DNA of 64,000 bases, from positions 2,542,001 to 2,606,000 of the forward strand of contig NZ_OY764327.1 of the NCBI RefSeq assembly GCF_963668385.1, written 5' to 3'. How positions within the stretch are numbered: position 1 is the first letter of the stretch; each line of letters starts with the position of its first letter. A model generated the notes under the pieces. The model was not told the origin of the DNA, searched no databases, and was given only the letters and a program-made list of their open reading frames with translations. The position numbers and the translations under genes are program-made. This document shows positions 53,441 through 63,092 of this stretch, in pieces. The DNA is from an uncultured Carboxylicivirga sp. (lineage in GTDB: Bacteria; Bacteroidota; Bacteroidia; Bacteroidales; Marinilabiliaceae).

Positions 53441-54118
53441 TTACTTTTGTGCGCTTCCTTCTACCACAATCACTATTTCTCCTTTAACGGTTTTGGATGA
53501 GAAATATTGTATAAGTTCTTCCAGAGTTCCTTGTTTGTTTTCTTCGTGTAGTTTACTTAATTCTCTCGAAACAGAAGCGTTACGATCGTTTCCAAAATGC
53601 TCGGCAAATTGCGTAAGGGTTTTCACAAGGCGATAAGGCGACTCGTAAAAAATCATAGTTCTGCTCTCGTTCATCAACGATTCTAGTTTTGTTTTTCTGC
53701 CCTTTTTCTGTGGCAAAAATCCTTCAAAACAGAAACGATCGTTAGGTAAACCAGAGTTAACAATGGCCGGTATTAGAGCCGTAGCTCCGGGTAAGCATTC
53801 AACTTCTACACCTTCATCAAGGCATTTACGAACCACTAGATAGCCAGGGTCGGAAATGGCAGGAGTACCAGCATCACTTACCAATGCGGCACTTTCGCCG
53901 GCTAAAAGTCGGTTTACTACGTTTTCAACAGTGGCATGTTCGTTAAACTTATGATGCGACATCATGCGTGTGTGCACCTCAAGATGTTTAAGTAAGAAAC
54001 CGGTTGTGCGGGTATCTTCAGCCAAAATAAAATCTACCTCTTTAAGTACCCTTATGGCACGTAGAGTAATATCTTCAAGGTTGCCGATGGGAGTCGGAAC
54101 AACAAATAATTTGCCCAT
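53441..54118 (-). CDS. rsmI: 16S rRNA (cytidine-1402 2'-O)-methyltransferase RsmI
   Basis: RsmI methylates the ribose of C1402 in the decoding centre. The 225-residue product has LFVVPTPIGNLEDITLRA at the N-terminus, ILAEDTRTTGFLLKHL, VSDAGTPAISDPGY and IFYESPYRLVKTL, all hallmarks of the tetrapyrrole-methylase-like family. It lacks the C-terminal extension of some longer RsmI proteins. ATG at 54118. It begins 6 bp after the end of the upstream unknown gene. Confidence 0.95.
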   Translation of the reverse strand: MGKLFVVPTPIGNLEDITLRAIRVLKEVDFILAEDTRTTGFLLKHLEVHTRMMSHHKFNEHATVENVVNRLLAGESAALVSDAGTPAISDPGYLVVRKCLDEGVEVECLPGATALIPAIVNSGLPNDRFCFEGFLPQKKGRKTKLESLMNESRTMIFYESPYRLVKTLTQFAEHFGNDRNASVSRELSKLHEENKQGTLEELIQYFSSKTVKGEIVIVVEGSAQK

Positions 54119-54124
54119 GTCAGC

Positions 54125-54967
54125 TTATATAAATCGTCGTTGTATATTTTTAATAAATGATTGACTTACCTCGTTATCATCATCCCAGTTAAAATTCGAT
54201 TTTAAGAACTGCTGAGCTAATTCAAATGAATCCATCTGGTTTAACTGATCCAGAGTTTGATTGAGTAATTCCATGCTACCGTCAAATAACTCACGTTGGT
54301 AATAAAAACGATCGTTTATACCAATAGCTTTTCTAACATCATCAACAGGTTTGCCAATCTGTGTTATGTAGTTTCCCTCTTTTTTAACTGCAATTCGCTC
54401 ATTCACGGATTTTACTTCAGTGTTGATCTTTTCGCCTAAAACAGAGTTTTTCTTTTCTGATGGTTTATCAACAGGAACTTCTTCAATCGTTTTATTACTA
54501 ACAATTGTTTTTTCCTCGATTGATGAAGTAACAACTGGCTCCGGTTCAACTTCAAGCGGTTTTTCAACATTGATTATAACCTCAGGTTCAGCTTTAGGTT
54601 CTTCTGTAACCGATGGTGTAATTGGTTCTACTTTCGGTTCAGGAGTGGGGTTCTTTATGGAGTTTTCCATAAAAGCTTCTCCACTTGCAAATTTTTTCGA
54701 TGATTCAGCAATCTCTTCAGCTTCTTCAGCAGGTGTTGCCGATCTTGCAGTTGAGGTTAAAGTCGATTCTGATTTTTCCATCACAGGGGCTGGCTCTTCA
54801 TTTACTGCTTCGAGTAAATTGAGTTCTTCACCGATATTATTCAACTTGGTTTTAGCCAGATTGATAAAGGCTGAATTAATAACCGGTTTACCTTTAAATG
54901 TTGACACCAAAGTGTGCATTTCATTAAGGTCGTTCAAAATTATGTCGATAAGTGCTTCTCTTTCCAT
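54125..54967 (-). CDS. Protein of unknown function with Glu/Pro-rich middle
   Basis: Not recognised. The 280-residue product has a helical N-terminus (ALIDIILNDLNEMHTLVSTF, about 1-55), a long low-complexity Glu/Pro/Val/Ser linker (about 58-190) and a helical C-terminus (about 195-280; IGKPVDDVRKAIGINDRFYY, FNWDDDNEVSQSFI). No signal peptide. It resembles a Bacteroidota hypothetical usually found next to tdk or rsmI, from loose memory. It heads an operon with rsmI and the lipoprotein, sharing a palindromic promoter region with divergent tdk. Confidence 0.75.
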   Translation of the reverse strand: MEREALIDIILNDLNEMHTLVSTFKGKPVINSAFINLAKTKLNNIGEELNLLEAVNEEPAPVMEKSESTLTSTARSATPAEEAEEIAESSKKFASGEAFMENSIKNPTPEPKVEPITPSVTEEPKAEPEVIINVEKPLEVEPEPVVTSSIEEKTIVSNKTIEEVPVDKPSEKKNSVLGEKINTEVKSVNERIAVKKEGNYITQIGKPVDDVRKAIGINDRFYYQRELFDGSMELLNQTLDQLNQMDSFELAQQFLKSNFNWDDDNEVSQSFIKNIQRRFI

Positions 54968-54990
54968 AGTGAAAAACGTGGCATTTTACT

Positions 54991-55006
54991 TACTTTTGCA
55001 AAGGTA
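54991..55006. promoter_or_regulatory. Palindromic divergent -7 boxes
   Basis: TACTTTTG (plus, for tdk) abuts TACCTTTG read on the minus strand (for the 54967 gene), so TACTTTTGCAAAGGTA is nearly its own complement. Plus-strand leader is about 35 nt, minus-strand about 27 nt. No good -33 TTTG on either side. Confidence 0.55.
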
Positions 55007-55038
55007 GTGATTGCAATTTAAAAAACTTCGTACACTAA

Positions 55039-55611
55039 ATGTTTCTTGAAAATAAGGCAAATAGAGACTCTCAAAGGGGTTGGATTGAGGTAATTGTAGG
55101 TTCAATGTTTTCGGGTAAAACCGAAGAATTACTGAGAAGATTAAAAAGAGCAGAGATTGCTAAACAAAGGGTTGAGATTTTTAAACCCATGGTGGATGTG
55201 CGTTACAGCGACACTGAAGTCGTTTCACACGATTCAAATGCCATTCGTTCTACACCCGTTGAGTCATCGGGAAATATTCTTTTATTGAGTAGTAATGTTA
55301 GTGTGGTGGGTATCGACGAAGCTCAGTTTTTTGATAATGGTTTGATTGATGTGTGTCATAAACTTGCCAATCAGGGAATCAGGGTTATTATTGCTGGTTT
55401 GGATATGGATTTTAAAGGCAAACCTTTTGGGCCCATGCCGGGATTGCTTGCCACTGCTGAGTATGTTACAAAAGTTCATGCAATTTGTATGCGTTGCGGT
55501 GATTTAGCTCATTTTTCACACCGTTTATCGCAAGATGAAAAATTAGTTTTACTGGGTGAAAAAGCTGAATACGAACCACTGTGTCGTAAATGTTACGCTA
55601 AAATAAATTAA
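55039..55611 (+). CDS. tdk: Thymidine kinase (type II)
   Basis: Phosphorylates thymidine in nucleotide salvage. The 190-residue protein has the P-loop [20 protein letters not shown], the DEAQFFD motif, the lasso-loop region [14 protein letters not shown] and a structural zinc site (CMRC ... CRKC). Normal length. ATG at 55039; murF-alr starts two bases after its stop. Confidence 0.96.
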   Translation: MFLENKANRDSQRGWIEVIVGSMFSGKTEELLRRLKRAEIAKQRVEIFKPMVDVRYSDTEVVSHDSNAIRSTPVESSGNILLLSSNVSVVGIDEAQFFDNGLIDVCHKLANQGIRVIIAGLDMDFKGKPFGPMPGLLATAEYVTKVHAICMRCGDLAHFSHRLSQDEKLVLLGEKAEYEPLCRKCYAKIN

Positions 55612-55612
55612 G

Positions 55613-58060
55613 ATGGCTCAAATTACGCTCAAACAATTTGCTGAATACGCTGGTGGATATTTGGCAGGAAAGTCAGATGGAATAATTGAGCGTATTGCTT
55701 TCGATAGCCGTAAATTACTACTAACCGAAGGGGCTTTATTTATTGCCATCAACGGTATAAATCATAACGGACATTCCTATATTACCAACTTATACAACCG
55801 GGGAGTTAGAGCTTTTTTGGTTGAAAAAGATTTTGATTATTCTTTATATGCTAACGCTGGTTTTGTAGTTGTTGATAACTCAGTTGAAGCTCTGCATAAA
55901 GTTGTTGTTAATGTGCGAAAGAGTTTTACGTATCCGGTAGTGGGAATAACCGGAAGTAATGGAAAAACCATTGTGAAAGAGTGGGCTGGGCGTATTTTAG
56001 AAAAGCAGCTTAAAGTGGGGCGTTCTCCCCGCAGTTATAACAGTCAACTGGGTGTTCCTCTCTCTATTTTCATGCTTGATGATCAATTGGATATAGCATT
56101 GCTTGAAGCTGGTGTGTCGATGCCTGGTGAGATGGATGCTTTACAGAAAATGATTGATCCTCAAATTGGAATTATTACCAATATAGGTCAGGCTCATCAG
56201 GAAAATTTCACATCGCTACAACAAAAATTGTTCGAAAAGCTTAAGCTGTTTCAGTCTGCTGATGTGGTTTTGTTTAATGCCGATGATGAGCTTATTAAAG
56301 CTGGAGTAAGCAGTTATTTGCCTCAGGTAAAAAAGTTCACTTATGGGAGAGAGGTAACTGCCGATTTACAAATACTAAAGTCAGAATTACTATCAACCGG
56401 TAGGATGCTTGAGTTAGTTTATTCTGATAAAAGATTTCAAATCGAAGTTCCATTTAATGATGAAGCTTCAGTAGAAAATATTTTGGTGTCTGTATTACTC
56501 TCTTTGTATTTAAAGTTGGATATACAGCAGGTGAGCGATGTGGTTAAAACATTGCAGCCCGTTGCCATGCGACTTGAACAAAAGGAAGGAATAAATAATT
56601 GTATTCTCATTGATGATGCCTATAATTCCGATTTAACATCGCTTGAGTTAGCCTTGGATTTTCTCGATCAGCTTGGTTCAAAAAAAGGCTTGAGCAAAAC
56701 ACTGATTCTTTCTGATATTGTTCAAAGTGGTATGACACCCGATGTTTGGTATGTGCATATTCAGCAACTGATGAAGCTTAAAAATATTGAGCGTTTTATA
56801 GGAATTGGACCAGAGTTATTTAAGGCAACCGGAGGTAAGAATGCATATCGCTCAACCGAAGAGTTTTTGAGCCATGTTCATGCCAATTGCTTTAAAGATG
56901 AGGCAATACTGTTAAAAGGTTCGCGATCTTTTTCGTTTGAATATATCTCTTCTTTTCTTGAGCAACGTCGTCATAAAACCATTCTGGAGGTTGATTTAAA
57001 TGCCTTGATGCATAATGTGCAAGTGTTTCGTTCGTTGTTAAAACCAGGTGTTAAGATGTTGGCAATGGTAAAAGCTTTTTCGTATGGCAGTGGCTCGTTC
57101 GAAATTGCCAATGTTTTGCAGCATCAGAAGATTGATTATCTGGGCGTGGCTTTTGCCGATGAAGGAATTGAATTGCGCGAAGCCGGAATTAATCTTCCTA
57201 TTATTGTGATGAATCCCGAAGTCAGTAGTTTTCCACTAATGCTACAATACGATTTGGAACCCGAGATTTATAGCTTTCATTTACTCGAAAGATACTTGAA
57301 GGCTGCACAAAGACAGGGAGGTGAACAGGTATCTATTCATATTAAAATAGATACCGGAATGAATCGAATGGGTTTCTTACCTCACCAGATAGATTCGTTG
57401 ATTGATTATTTGAATAATTCTCCACTTTTAAAAGTAGCAACTGCTTTTTCGCATCTTGCTGGTAGTGATGAAGCTTTTCTTGATGATTTCACCCGAAAGC
57501 AAGGTGAATTATTTCGAGAGTGTTGCAAAAAACTGGAAGAGGGTATTGGTTATTCTTTTATTCGTCATATATTAAATTCGGCAGGCATCGAGCGTTTCCC
57601 TGATTTTCAGATGGAAATGGTTCGTGTTGGTATTGGTATGTATGGAATATCAGCTGTTGGACAGGATTTGAAAAATGTGGCTTCTTTAAAATCGTATGTT
57701 TCGCAACTTAAAAAAGTGCCCAAAGGTGCAACCATTGGCTATGGGCGAAAAGGACTAGCCAATGATGATAAAACCATTGCTATTGTTCCCGTTGGGTATG
57801 CCGATGGATTAAACCGATTGTTGAGTAATGGCCTTGGTTATGTGTTTGTCAATCGTCAAAAATCACCCATTGTTGGTAATATCTGTATGGATATGTGTAT
57901 GGTAGATGTTACAGGATTGACTGTTGTGGAAGGCGATGAAGTAGAAATATTTGGTGAGCAAATTACTATTGACCAAATGGCTCAACTACTGAATACCATA
58001 CCTTATGAGATACTTACCGGAATCAGTAGAAGAGTAAAACGTGTGTATTTTCTTGAATAG
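55613..58060 (+). CDS. MurF-alanine racemase fusion
   Basis: This 815-residue fusion joins two cell-wall enzymes. The N-terminal half (about 1-455) is a MurF, adding D-Ala-D-Ala to UDP-MurNAc-tripeptide: AFDSRKLLL, ATP site VGITGSNGKTIVKEWAG, NIGQAHQENF, and DDAYNSDLTSLELALDF. The C-terminal half (about 458-815) is a PLP alanine racemase making D-Ala: MLAMVKAFSYGSGSFE (PLP Lys), KIDTGMNRMGF, GYGRKG and GNICMDMCMVDVTG. The fusion is typical of Bacteroidota. It is cotranscribed with tdk. Confidence 0.96.
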   Translation: MAQITLKQFAEYAGGYLAGKSDGIIERIAFDSRKLLLTEGALFIAINGINHNGHSYITNLYNRGVRAFLVEKDFDYSLYANAGFVVVDNSVEALHKVVVNVRKSFTYPVVGITGSNGKTIVKEWAGRILEKQLKVGRSPRSYNSQLGVPLSIFMLDDQLDIALLEAGVSMPGEMDALQKMIDPQIGIITNIGQAHQENFTSLQQKLFEKLKLFQSADVVLFNADDELIKAGVSSYLPQVKKFTYGREVTADLQILKSELLSTGRMLELVYSDKRFQIEVPFNDEASVENILVSVLLSLYLKLDIQQVSDVVKTLQPVAMRLEQKEGINNCILIDDAYNSDLTSLELALDFLDQLGSKKGLSKTLILSDIVQSGMTPDVWYVHIQQLMKLKNIERFIGIGPELFKATGGKNAYRSTEEFLSHVHANCFKDEAILLKGSRSFSFEYISSFLEQRRHKTILEVDLNALMHNVQVFRSLLKPGVKMLAMVKAFSYGSGSFEIANVLQHQKIDYLGVAFADEGIELREAGINLPIIVMNPEVSSFPLMLQYDLEPEIYSFHLLERYLKAAQRQGGEQVSIHIKIDTGMNRMGFLPHQIDSLIDYLNNSPLLKVATAFSHLAGSDEAFLDDFTRKQGELFRECCKKLEEGIGYSFIRHILNSAGIERFPDFQMEMVRVGIGMYGISAVGQDLKNVASLKSYVSQLKKVPKGATIGYGRKGLANDDKTIAIVPVGYADGLNRLLSNGLGYVFVNRQKSPIVGNICMDMCMVDVTGLTVVEGDEVEIFGEQITIDQMAQLLNTIPYEILTGISRRVKRVYFLE

Positions 58061-58095
58061 TTTTTGTCTGGAATCTATAATCTAGCTTTTCATTT

Positions 58096-58803
58096 TTATC
58101 CTAGGCGAGAAATCTTTTCGAGGGTTTCTTCGTCTAAAATTTTAATGACCCGACCGTTTACAGCTAGTACTTTTTCGTTTACAAAAGTGGTTAAAGTACG
58201 AATGGCATTGGATGTGGTCATATTCGAGAAGTTGGCTAAATCTTCGCGCGACAAATATACACTCAGTGTTTGGCCGTCTTCTTCGTATCCATAAACTTCT
58301 TTTAGTACACACAAGCTTTCGGCTAACCGGCCTCTAATATGTTTTTGTGTTAGGGTAACGGTACGATATCGAGCAAAACCCAATTCTTTTGCCATCGATT
58401 TCATAAAGAGCATCGATAAGCCGGGATTAGTTTTTAACAGCTCGTATATAACGTTGCGAGGTACATGAAAAATGGTACAAGGTTCAATAACTTCGGCAGC
58501 AGCTATATGAGTATCTTCAGCAAAAAGGGCTCTGTATCCAATAAAATCAGGAGCACTTGCCATCCTTACTATTTGTTCTCTACGACCAACACCTTCTTTA
58601 AAAATTTTGACTTTGCCCGATCCTAAACAAAGTAATCCGGTTGGGTTATCACTCTCGCGATAAATGATGTCATTTTTCTTATAAAACAACGTTGAGTGAT
58701 TGGCTTGAAGAAACTCCTTTTCTTCTTCACTGAGAATATCATATAGTTTGGATATGTCCTTAATGGTAGGCTCAAATGCTTCAGGCTTTTTCTTTACCGG
58801 CAT
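58096..58803 (-). CDS. Crp/Fnr-family transcription regulator
   Basis: The 235-residue product (ATG at 58801-58803; an 11-codon extension is rejected because it lacks a Met-rich family start and runs into the -7 box) has a cyclic-nucleotide-binding-like domain (about 25-140; NDIIYRESDNPTGLLCLGSG, VIEPCTIFHVPR). A winged-helix domain follows (about 155-230; LSREDLANFSNMTTSNAIRT, the HTH). It has no N-terminal Cys cluster as in Fnr. Its target and ligand are unknown. Convergent with murF-alr. Confidence 0.9.
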   Translation of the reverse strand: MPVKKKPEAFEPTIKDISKLYDILSEEEKEFLQANHSTLFYKKNDIIYRESDNPTGLLCLGSGKVKIFKEGVGRREQIVRMASAPDFIGYRALFAEDTHIAAAEVIEPCTIFHVPRNVIYELLKTNPGLSMLFMKSMAKELGFARYRTVTLTQKHIRGRLAESLCVLKEVYGYEEDGQTLSVYLSREDLANFSNMTTSNAIRTLTTFVNEKVLAVNGRVIKILDEETLEKISRLG

Positions 58804-58833
58804 ATTTGTGTTGTAAAACAATGTTATATAACA

Positions 58834-58841
58834 CAAATTTA
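58834..58841 (-). promoter_or_regulatory. -7 box (TAAATTTG) of the Crp/Fnr gene
   Basis: Perfect TAnnTTTG on the minus strand, 30 nt before the ATG; overlaps the extended start. Confidence 0.45.
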
Positions 58842-58855
58842 ATAAAAAATGTATT

Positions 58856-58887
58856 GAGCACCTATTTCTTTTCGAAATTAGGTGCTC
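58856..58887 (-). terminator. Terminator after nadE
   Basis: Stem GAGCACCTA/TAGGTGCTC with a long AT loop and T6 on the minus strand. Confidence 0.85.
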
Positions 58888-58900
58888 ATTGTATCAATTA

Positions 58901-60550
58901 TTAATATTTTGCTACCAAAGGCATTCTTCTTCCCATTCCAAATGCTTTACCTGATACACGAAGTGTAGGAGCTGTTTGGAAACGTTTATATTCATTCATA
59001 TTTACCAAACGTACCGCTTTTTTTACGGTAGCATCATCAAAGCCATCGTTAATAATATCGGCTGGTGATTCGTGTTTTTCAATGTATTTGAATAAGATCG
59101 CATCTAATACATCGTAATCGGGTAATGAATCAGAGTCTTTTTGATCGGGACGTAATTCGGCTGAAGGTGGTTTAACAATGGTATTTTCGGGTATTATCTC
59201 AATATTACGATTGATGTATCGAGCCAGTTTAAAAACATCGGTTTTATAAACATCGCCTAAAACAGATAAACCACCATTCATATCGCCATACAATGTGCCA
59301 TATCCAACGGCAGCTTCACTTTTATTGGAAGTATTTAGCAATATGTGACCAAATTTGTTAGATAATGCCATTAATAAAGTTCCACGGATACGAGCCTGCA
59401 TATTTTCTTCGGTAACATCCTCTTCTTTTCCTTCGAAAAGTGGCCCCATAATAAAGTTATAAGTATCAAATATCTCTTTGATGGGAACAATGTTGTATTC
59501 TATCTGAAGATTGTTTGCCAGATCAACTGCATCTTTAATACTGTGCTCCGACGAATATTGTGAAGGTAAAAGTAATACTCTGATGTTTTCTTTACCCAAT
59601 GCTTTTTCGGCTAGAGCAACGGTTACGGCCGAATCAATACCTCCTGATAAACCAAGTGTAGCTTTGGAAAATCCCATTTTTGCAAAATAATCGCGGATAC
59701 CACATACCAGTGCATCGTGGATTAGAGCAATGGTTTCTTTTTTCTCTGGTTCAATTCCTTTATCAGCATCAATCGTATCAAGATTAACTGAAATAACATC
59801 TTCTTCAAAAGCTTTTGTTGCCTGAATTATGTCCCCGGTAGAATTAACAGCCATACTATTCCCATCAAATATAAGTTCAGTATTGGCTCCCACCTGGTTG
59901 ACATAGATAAAAGGGATCTGATATTTTTTAGCCTTGTTACGCACAATGTTTTGTCGAACATCAACCTGAGTGTATGAGAATGGTGAAGCTGCAATATTGA
60001 TAGCAAAATCGGGTTTTTGCTTCATCAACTCATCCATTGGCGAAATTGTGTATAATTTATCTCGGGCAAAAGCATTGGCTACCGGCTGATCTTCCCAAAT
60101 ATCTTCACAAATTGTAAGTGCAACCTTTTTACCATTAATCTCAACTAAATTAAATTCTCTGTTTGGTTGAAAGTAACGGTACTCGTCAAATACATCGTAA
60201 TTGGGTAAAAGCGTTTTTCTAACAATTTGTTGAATAGCACCATTACTTAATATATACGCTGCATTGTACAGGTTTTTTCCTAATGGCTCAGGATTAATTT
60301 CCGGAGCACCAACAATGGCTGTAATACCCACACAGTTTTTTGCAATTTCAGTAATCGCTTCGTTGCATTTTTCAATAAACTCTTTTCGCTCTAAAAAATC
60401 ATACGATGGATATCCACAAACAGCTAACTCTGAAAAAACGGCCAATTCAGCACCTTCTTCTTTCGCATTATTGATTGTGTTAATAATTTTTTCCGCATTG
60501 GATTCAAAATTTCCAATATGATAATTCAATTGCGCTAATACAATCTTCAT
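58901..60550 (-). CDS. nadE: NAD+ synthase, glutamine-hydrolysing
   Basis: Makes NAD+ from deamido-NAD+ using glutamine. The 549-residue protein joins a nitrilase-type glutaminase domain (about 1-260; catalytic Glu in FSELAVCGYPSYDFL, Lys in RKTLLPNYDVFDEYRYF, Cys in TICEDIWED) to the ATP-binding synthetase domain (about 275-549; GLSGGIDSAVTVALAEKAL). Length is that of the bacterial long form. ATG at 60550. It is upstream of a terminator and downstream of the PorT-like barrel gene, on the same strand. Confidence 0.96.
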   Translation of the reverse strand: MKIVLAQLNYHIGNFESNAEKIINTINNAKEEGAELAVFSELAVCGYPSYDFLERKEFIEKCNEAITEIAKNCVGITAIVGAPEINPEPLGKNLYNAAYILSNGAIQQIVRKTLLPNYDVFDEYRYFQPNREFNLVEINGKKVALTICEDIWEDQPVANAFARDKLYTISPMDELMKQKPDFAINIAASPFSYTQVDVRQNIVRNKAKKYQIPFIYVNQVGANTELIFDGNSMAVNSTGDIIQATKAFEEDVISVNLDTIDADKGIEPEKKETIALIHDALVCGIRDYFAKMGFSKATLGLSGGIDSAVTVALAEKALGKENIRVLLLPSQYSSEHSIKDAVDLANNLQIEYNIVPIKEIFDTYNFIMGPLFEGKEEDVTEENMQARIRGTLLMALSNKFGHILLNTSNKSEAAVGYGTLYGDMNGGLSVLGDVYKTDVFKLARYINRNIEIIPENTIVKPPSAELRPDQKDSDSLPDYDVLDAILFKYIEKHESPADIINDGFDDATVKKAVRLVNMNEYKRFQTAPTLRVSGKAFGMGRRMPLVAKY

Positions 60551-60577
60551 CTCCCTATTTCTCTTTTTTGTCTTCTA

Positions 60578-61195
60578 CTAAAATATTACACCGAGTTGAA
60601 TGTCGAGTCTTTTTAGGTTGGCTCTGTCGTCAATAAGATGGTCAGTTACATCAAGGAAACCACCTTTGTAAATCAGGCCAAGAGTTAAATATGTACTCCC
60701 TCCCAGTGAATATTCCATACCTCCGCCAATTTGGTATCCCATGTCAAAAAAGTTAATTTCTTTACTTCGGCTATTGTTATCACCATCGGTGGCTTTAATG
60801 TTGTATTGTGTATACAATCCAAATTGGCCAAAGTAACGCGAGCGATGAAACTCGTTTGTTAACAGTTTTAAACTAAACGGAACCTCAATGTATTTTAAAC
60901 GGTAAGTAGCGTTTGTTTTTTCATAATCATCGGTAGCATCGTAGGTTAGTTTACCTCCAACGGTATTAATGGTTAAGCCTGTTGATAAGGCATAATTGGT
61001 GTCGAAAAAACGATCCATCAGAATACCAAAATTGTATCCAAATAAGCTACCGTTTGAATTAACCCCAGCTTCGTCTGAGCTCATCCACGAAATTTGTGGA
61101 CTTAATAAAAAACCTAGACGAGTTTTTTTCTCTGTTTGGGCGTTGGTTAATATACAGATGAACAAACCTGCCAGAATAAAAAGCTTTCTTTGCAT
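60578..61195 (-). CDS. PorT-like outer-membrane beta-barrel protein
   Basis: The 205-residue product has a signal peptide (ILAGLFICILTNAQ) and the pattern of an eight-stranded barrel in the PorT/OMP_b-brl_2 group: KKTRLGFLLSPQISWMSS, YALSTGLTINTVGGKLTY, YRLKYIEVPFSLKLLTNE, and a terminal RLDIQLGVIF strand. PorT proper is a T9SS component, but the family also includes many unrelated barrels. The call is therefore family-level only. ATG at 61195. It sits 27 bp before nadE and is divergent from gldB. Confidence 0.8.
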   Translation of the reverse strand: MQRKLFILAGLFICILTNAQTEKKTRLGFLLSPQISWMSSDEAGVNSNGSLFGYNFGILMDRFFDTNYALSTGLTINTVGGKLTYDATDDYEKTNATYRLKYIEVPFSLKLLTNEFHRSRYFGQFGLYTQYNIKATDGDNNSRSKEINFFDMGYQIGGGMEYSLGGSTYLTLGLIYKGGFLDVTDHLIDDRANLKRLDIQLGVIF

Positions 61196-61265
61196 CTTGT
61201 AATTTTTAAATTGGTTGAAATCTTTACAAACTTACTTATTTTTACAGCAAATAAAACTATTGAGT

Positions 61266-62279
61266 ATGCAACCTTTCATTAAAAAACCTCTGATTTATAT
61301 CTTTTTTTCTTTAATACTTACTTCGTGTGGTAATGGTATAAAAACACCTGATGTGAGTGATATTGATGTATCTATAAATACTCATTTATTTTTCAAAGAT
61401 TTATTTGAAGGAGGATCGGATAAAGTAGAAGAAAAGACTGAAATGCTTAAAGCTAAGTATGGTACTTATTTTTATGCTTATAGTCAAAAGGTGATTGCCA
61501 TTGGTAATCCTGATTATCCGGATTATCCATCACGGTTAAAAGCTTTTTTAGAGTATGAAGCCAATCAGGAAGTTTATGAAAAATGTAAGGCGCAATACAG
61601 CGATGTTGACGATATTAAGAAAGAAGCCGAGCAAGCATTTAAATATTATAAGTATTATTTTCCGAAGGCACATATTCCAGATTTATATTTTCATATTTCG
61701 GGATTTAATCGTTTTGTGGCTGTTGATTCAGGATGGGTTTCGGTTAGCGTTGAAAAATACCTCGGTGAGGATTGTGAGTTTTACAACTGGTTGAACGAAC
61801 CTCAATATATGCGTAAAAGAATGGTGCGCGAAAAAATTGTACCTGATGTTATGAAAGCTATGTTAATGACTTCTTTTTCGGGCGATATGAAAAATACTGA
61901 TGTAATAAGCAGCATGGTTGAGCAAGGGCGATTGTTATATGTATTGCATCATATGGTGCCTAAAATAAAAGAAACGTTATTGTTTGATATGTCGAAAGAA
62001 GAGCTGAAATGGTGCGAACAAAATGAAGTAGCTATATGGGCAACAATGGTGGAACGAAAAGATTTGTACAATACCGATAGAATGGTGATTCAAAAATACA
62101 CAGGCGATAGTCCGTTTACCTATTATTTTGGACAAGAATCGCCAGGAAGAGCAGCTGTTTATCTTGGATATCAAATTATAGATGCATTTATGAAAAATAA
62201 TCCTGAACTTGCATTAAGTAATTTAATGAAAGAGGAAGATGGTCATATGATTTTTCAGAAATCGAAATACCGTCCATAA
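61266..62279 (+). CDS. gldB: GldB-like gliding/T9SS-associated lipoprotein
   Basis: The 337-residue product has a lipoprotein signal (FFSLILTSC) and the GldB-like domain: GTYFYAYSQKVIAIGNPDYP, FPKAHIPDLYFHISGFNRF, GWVSVSVEKYLGEDCEFY, VPDVMKAMLMTSF and FTYYFGQESPGRAAVYLGY. GldB is needed for gliding in flavobacteria and is encoded near nadE there; a T9SS role is usually assumed. ATG at 61266; the longer frame starting at 61215 adds 17 residues that spoil the signal. It lies divergent from the PorT-like/nadE pair. gldC is absent here, replaced by an amidase gene 12 bp downstream. Confidence 0.9.
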   Translation: MQPFIKKPLIYIFFSLILTSCGNGIKTPDVSDIDVSINTHLFFKDLFEGGSDKVEEKTEMLKAKYGTYFYAYSQKVIAIGNPDYPDYPSRLKAFLEYEANQEVYEKCKAQYSDVDDIKKEAEQAFKYYKYYFPKAHIPDLYFHISGFNRFVAVDSGWVSVSVEKYLGEDCEFYNWLNEPQYMRKRMVREKIVPDVMKAMLMTSFSGDMKNTDVISSMVEQGRLLYVLHHMVPKIKETLLFDMSKEELKWCEQNEVAIWATMVERKDLYNTDRMVIQKYTGDSPFTYYFGQESPGRAAVYLGYQIIDAFMKNNPELALSNLMKEEDGHMIFQKSKYRP

Positions 62280-62291
62280 TACACGTTTGGA

Positions 62292-63092
62292 ATGATAAAA
62301 GTTGGTTTGGTTCAGTTTGCTCCAAAATTAGGGGATGTAACAGCCAATATTAGTCACGTACGAGAAATAATTGATTCGAAAAAGAGGTGCAACCTATATG
62401 TTTTGCCCGAATTAGCCAATTCTGGTTATCGGTTTAAAAACCGGGACGAAGCAATTCTTTATTCCGAAAGAACTACCGATAGCCCTTTTATTAAAGCGTT
62501 ATTTTCCATTGCTGAAGAGAAACAGGCCTATATCGTAGCTGGTTTTTGCGAGCGATCGGGTGATAAGTTGTATAACTCATCTGTGTTATTAGGTCCAGTT
62601 GGATTAATTGGGATTTATCGAAAATTACATCTGTTTCTAGATGAGAAAGATATTTTTGAGGCAGGCAATTTAGGTTTGCCTGTTTTTGATACTCCTATTG
62701 GGAAAATTGGCATGCAAATCTGTTTCGATTGGATGTTTCCTGAAACGTGGCGTGTATTAGCCATGAAAGGAGCTGAATTAGTTGCGCACCCATCTAACCT
62801 GGTTTTACCTTATTGTCAGAGTGTGGTTGCTTCGTATGCACTGTTAAATAGATATTTTATAGCAACAACCAATCGGGTCGGAAAAGAACGAGACCTTACT
62901 TTTACCGGACAATCAGTTCTTGTGTCTCCCCAAGGCGAAACCCTTTTGCATGGAGCCGATCAACAAGTTAAATTGTTGAAAAAAGAAATTGACTTATCAG
63001 AAGCTCATAATAAAAACATTACAGCACGTAATCATGCATTCAACGACAGGAGAACTGATGTGTATGGTGATTTAAAAATGAAAAATGATTGA
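62292..63092 (+). CDS. Carbon-nitrogen hydrolase (nitrilase superfamily)
   Basis: The 266-residue enzyme has the Glu-Lys-Cys triad: Glu in LYVLPELANSGYRF (about residue 38), Lys in GIYRKLHLF (about 116) and Cys in MQICFDWMFPETW (about 143). These act on amides or N-carbamyl compounds; YRKLHLFLDEKDIF resembles the omega-amidase and amidohydrolase branches, but substrate cannot be assigned. Its ATG is 12 bp after the gldB stop, and its end overlaps the next gene by 8 bp, so all three form one operon. Confidence 0.88.
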   Translation: MIKVGLVQFAPKLGDVTANISHVREIIDSKKRCNLYVLPELANSGYRFKNRDEAILYSERTTDSPFIKALFSIAEEKQAYIVAGFCERSGDKLYNSSVLLGPVGLIGIYRKLHLFLDEKDIFEAGNLGLPVFDTPIGKIGMQICFDWMFPETWRVLAMKGAELVAHPSNLVLPYCQSVVASYALLNRYFIATTNRVGKERDLTFTGQSVLVSPQGETLLHGADQQVKLLKKEIDLSEAHNKNITARNHAFNDRRTDVYGDLKMKND

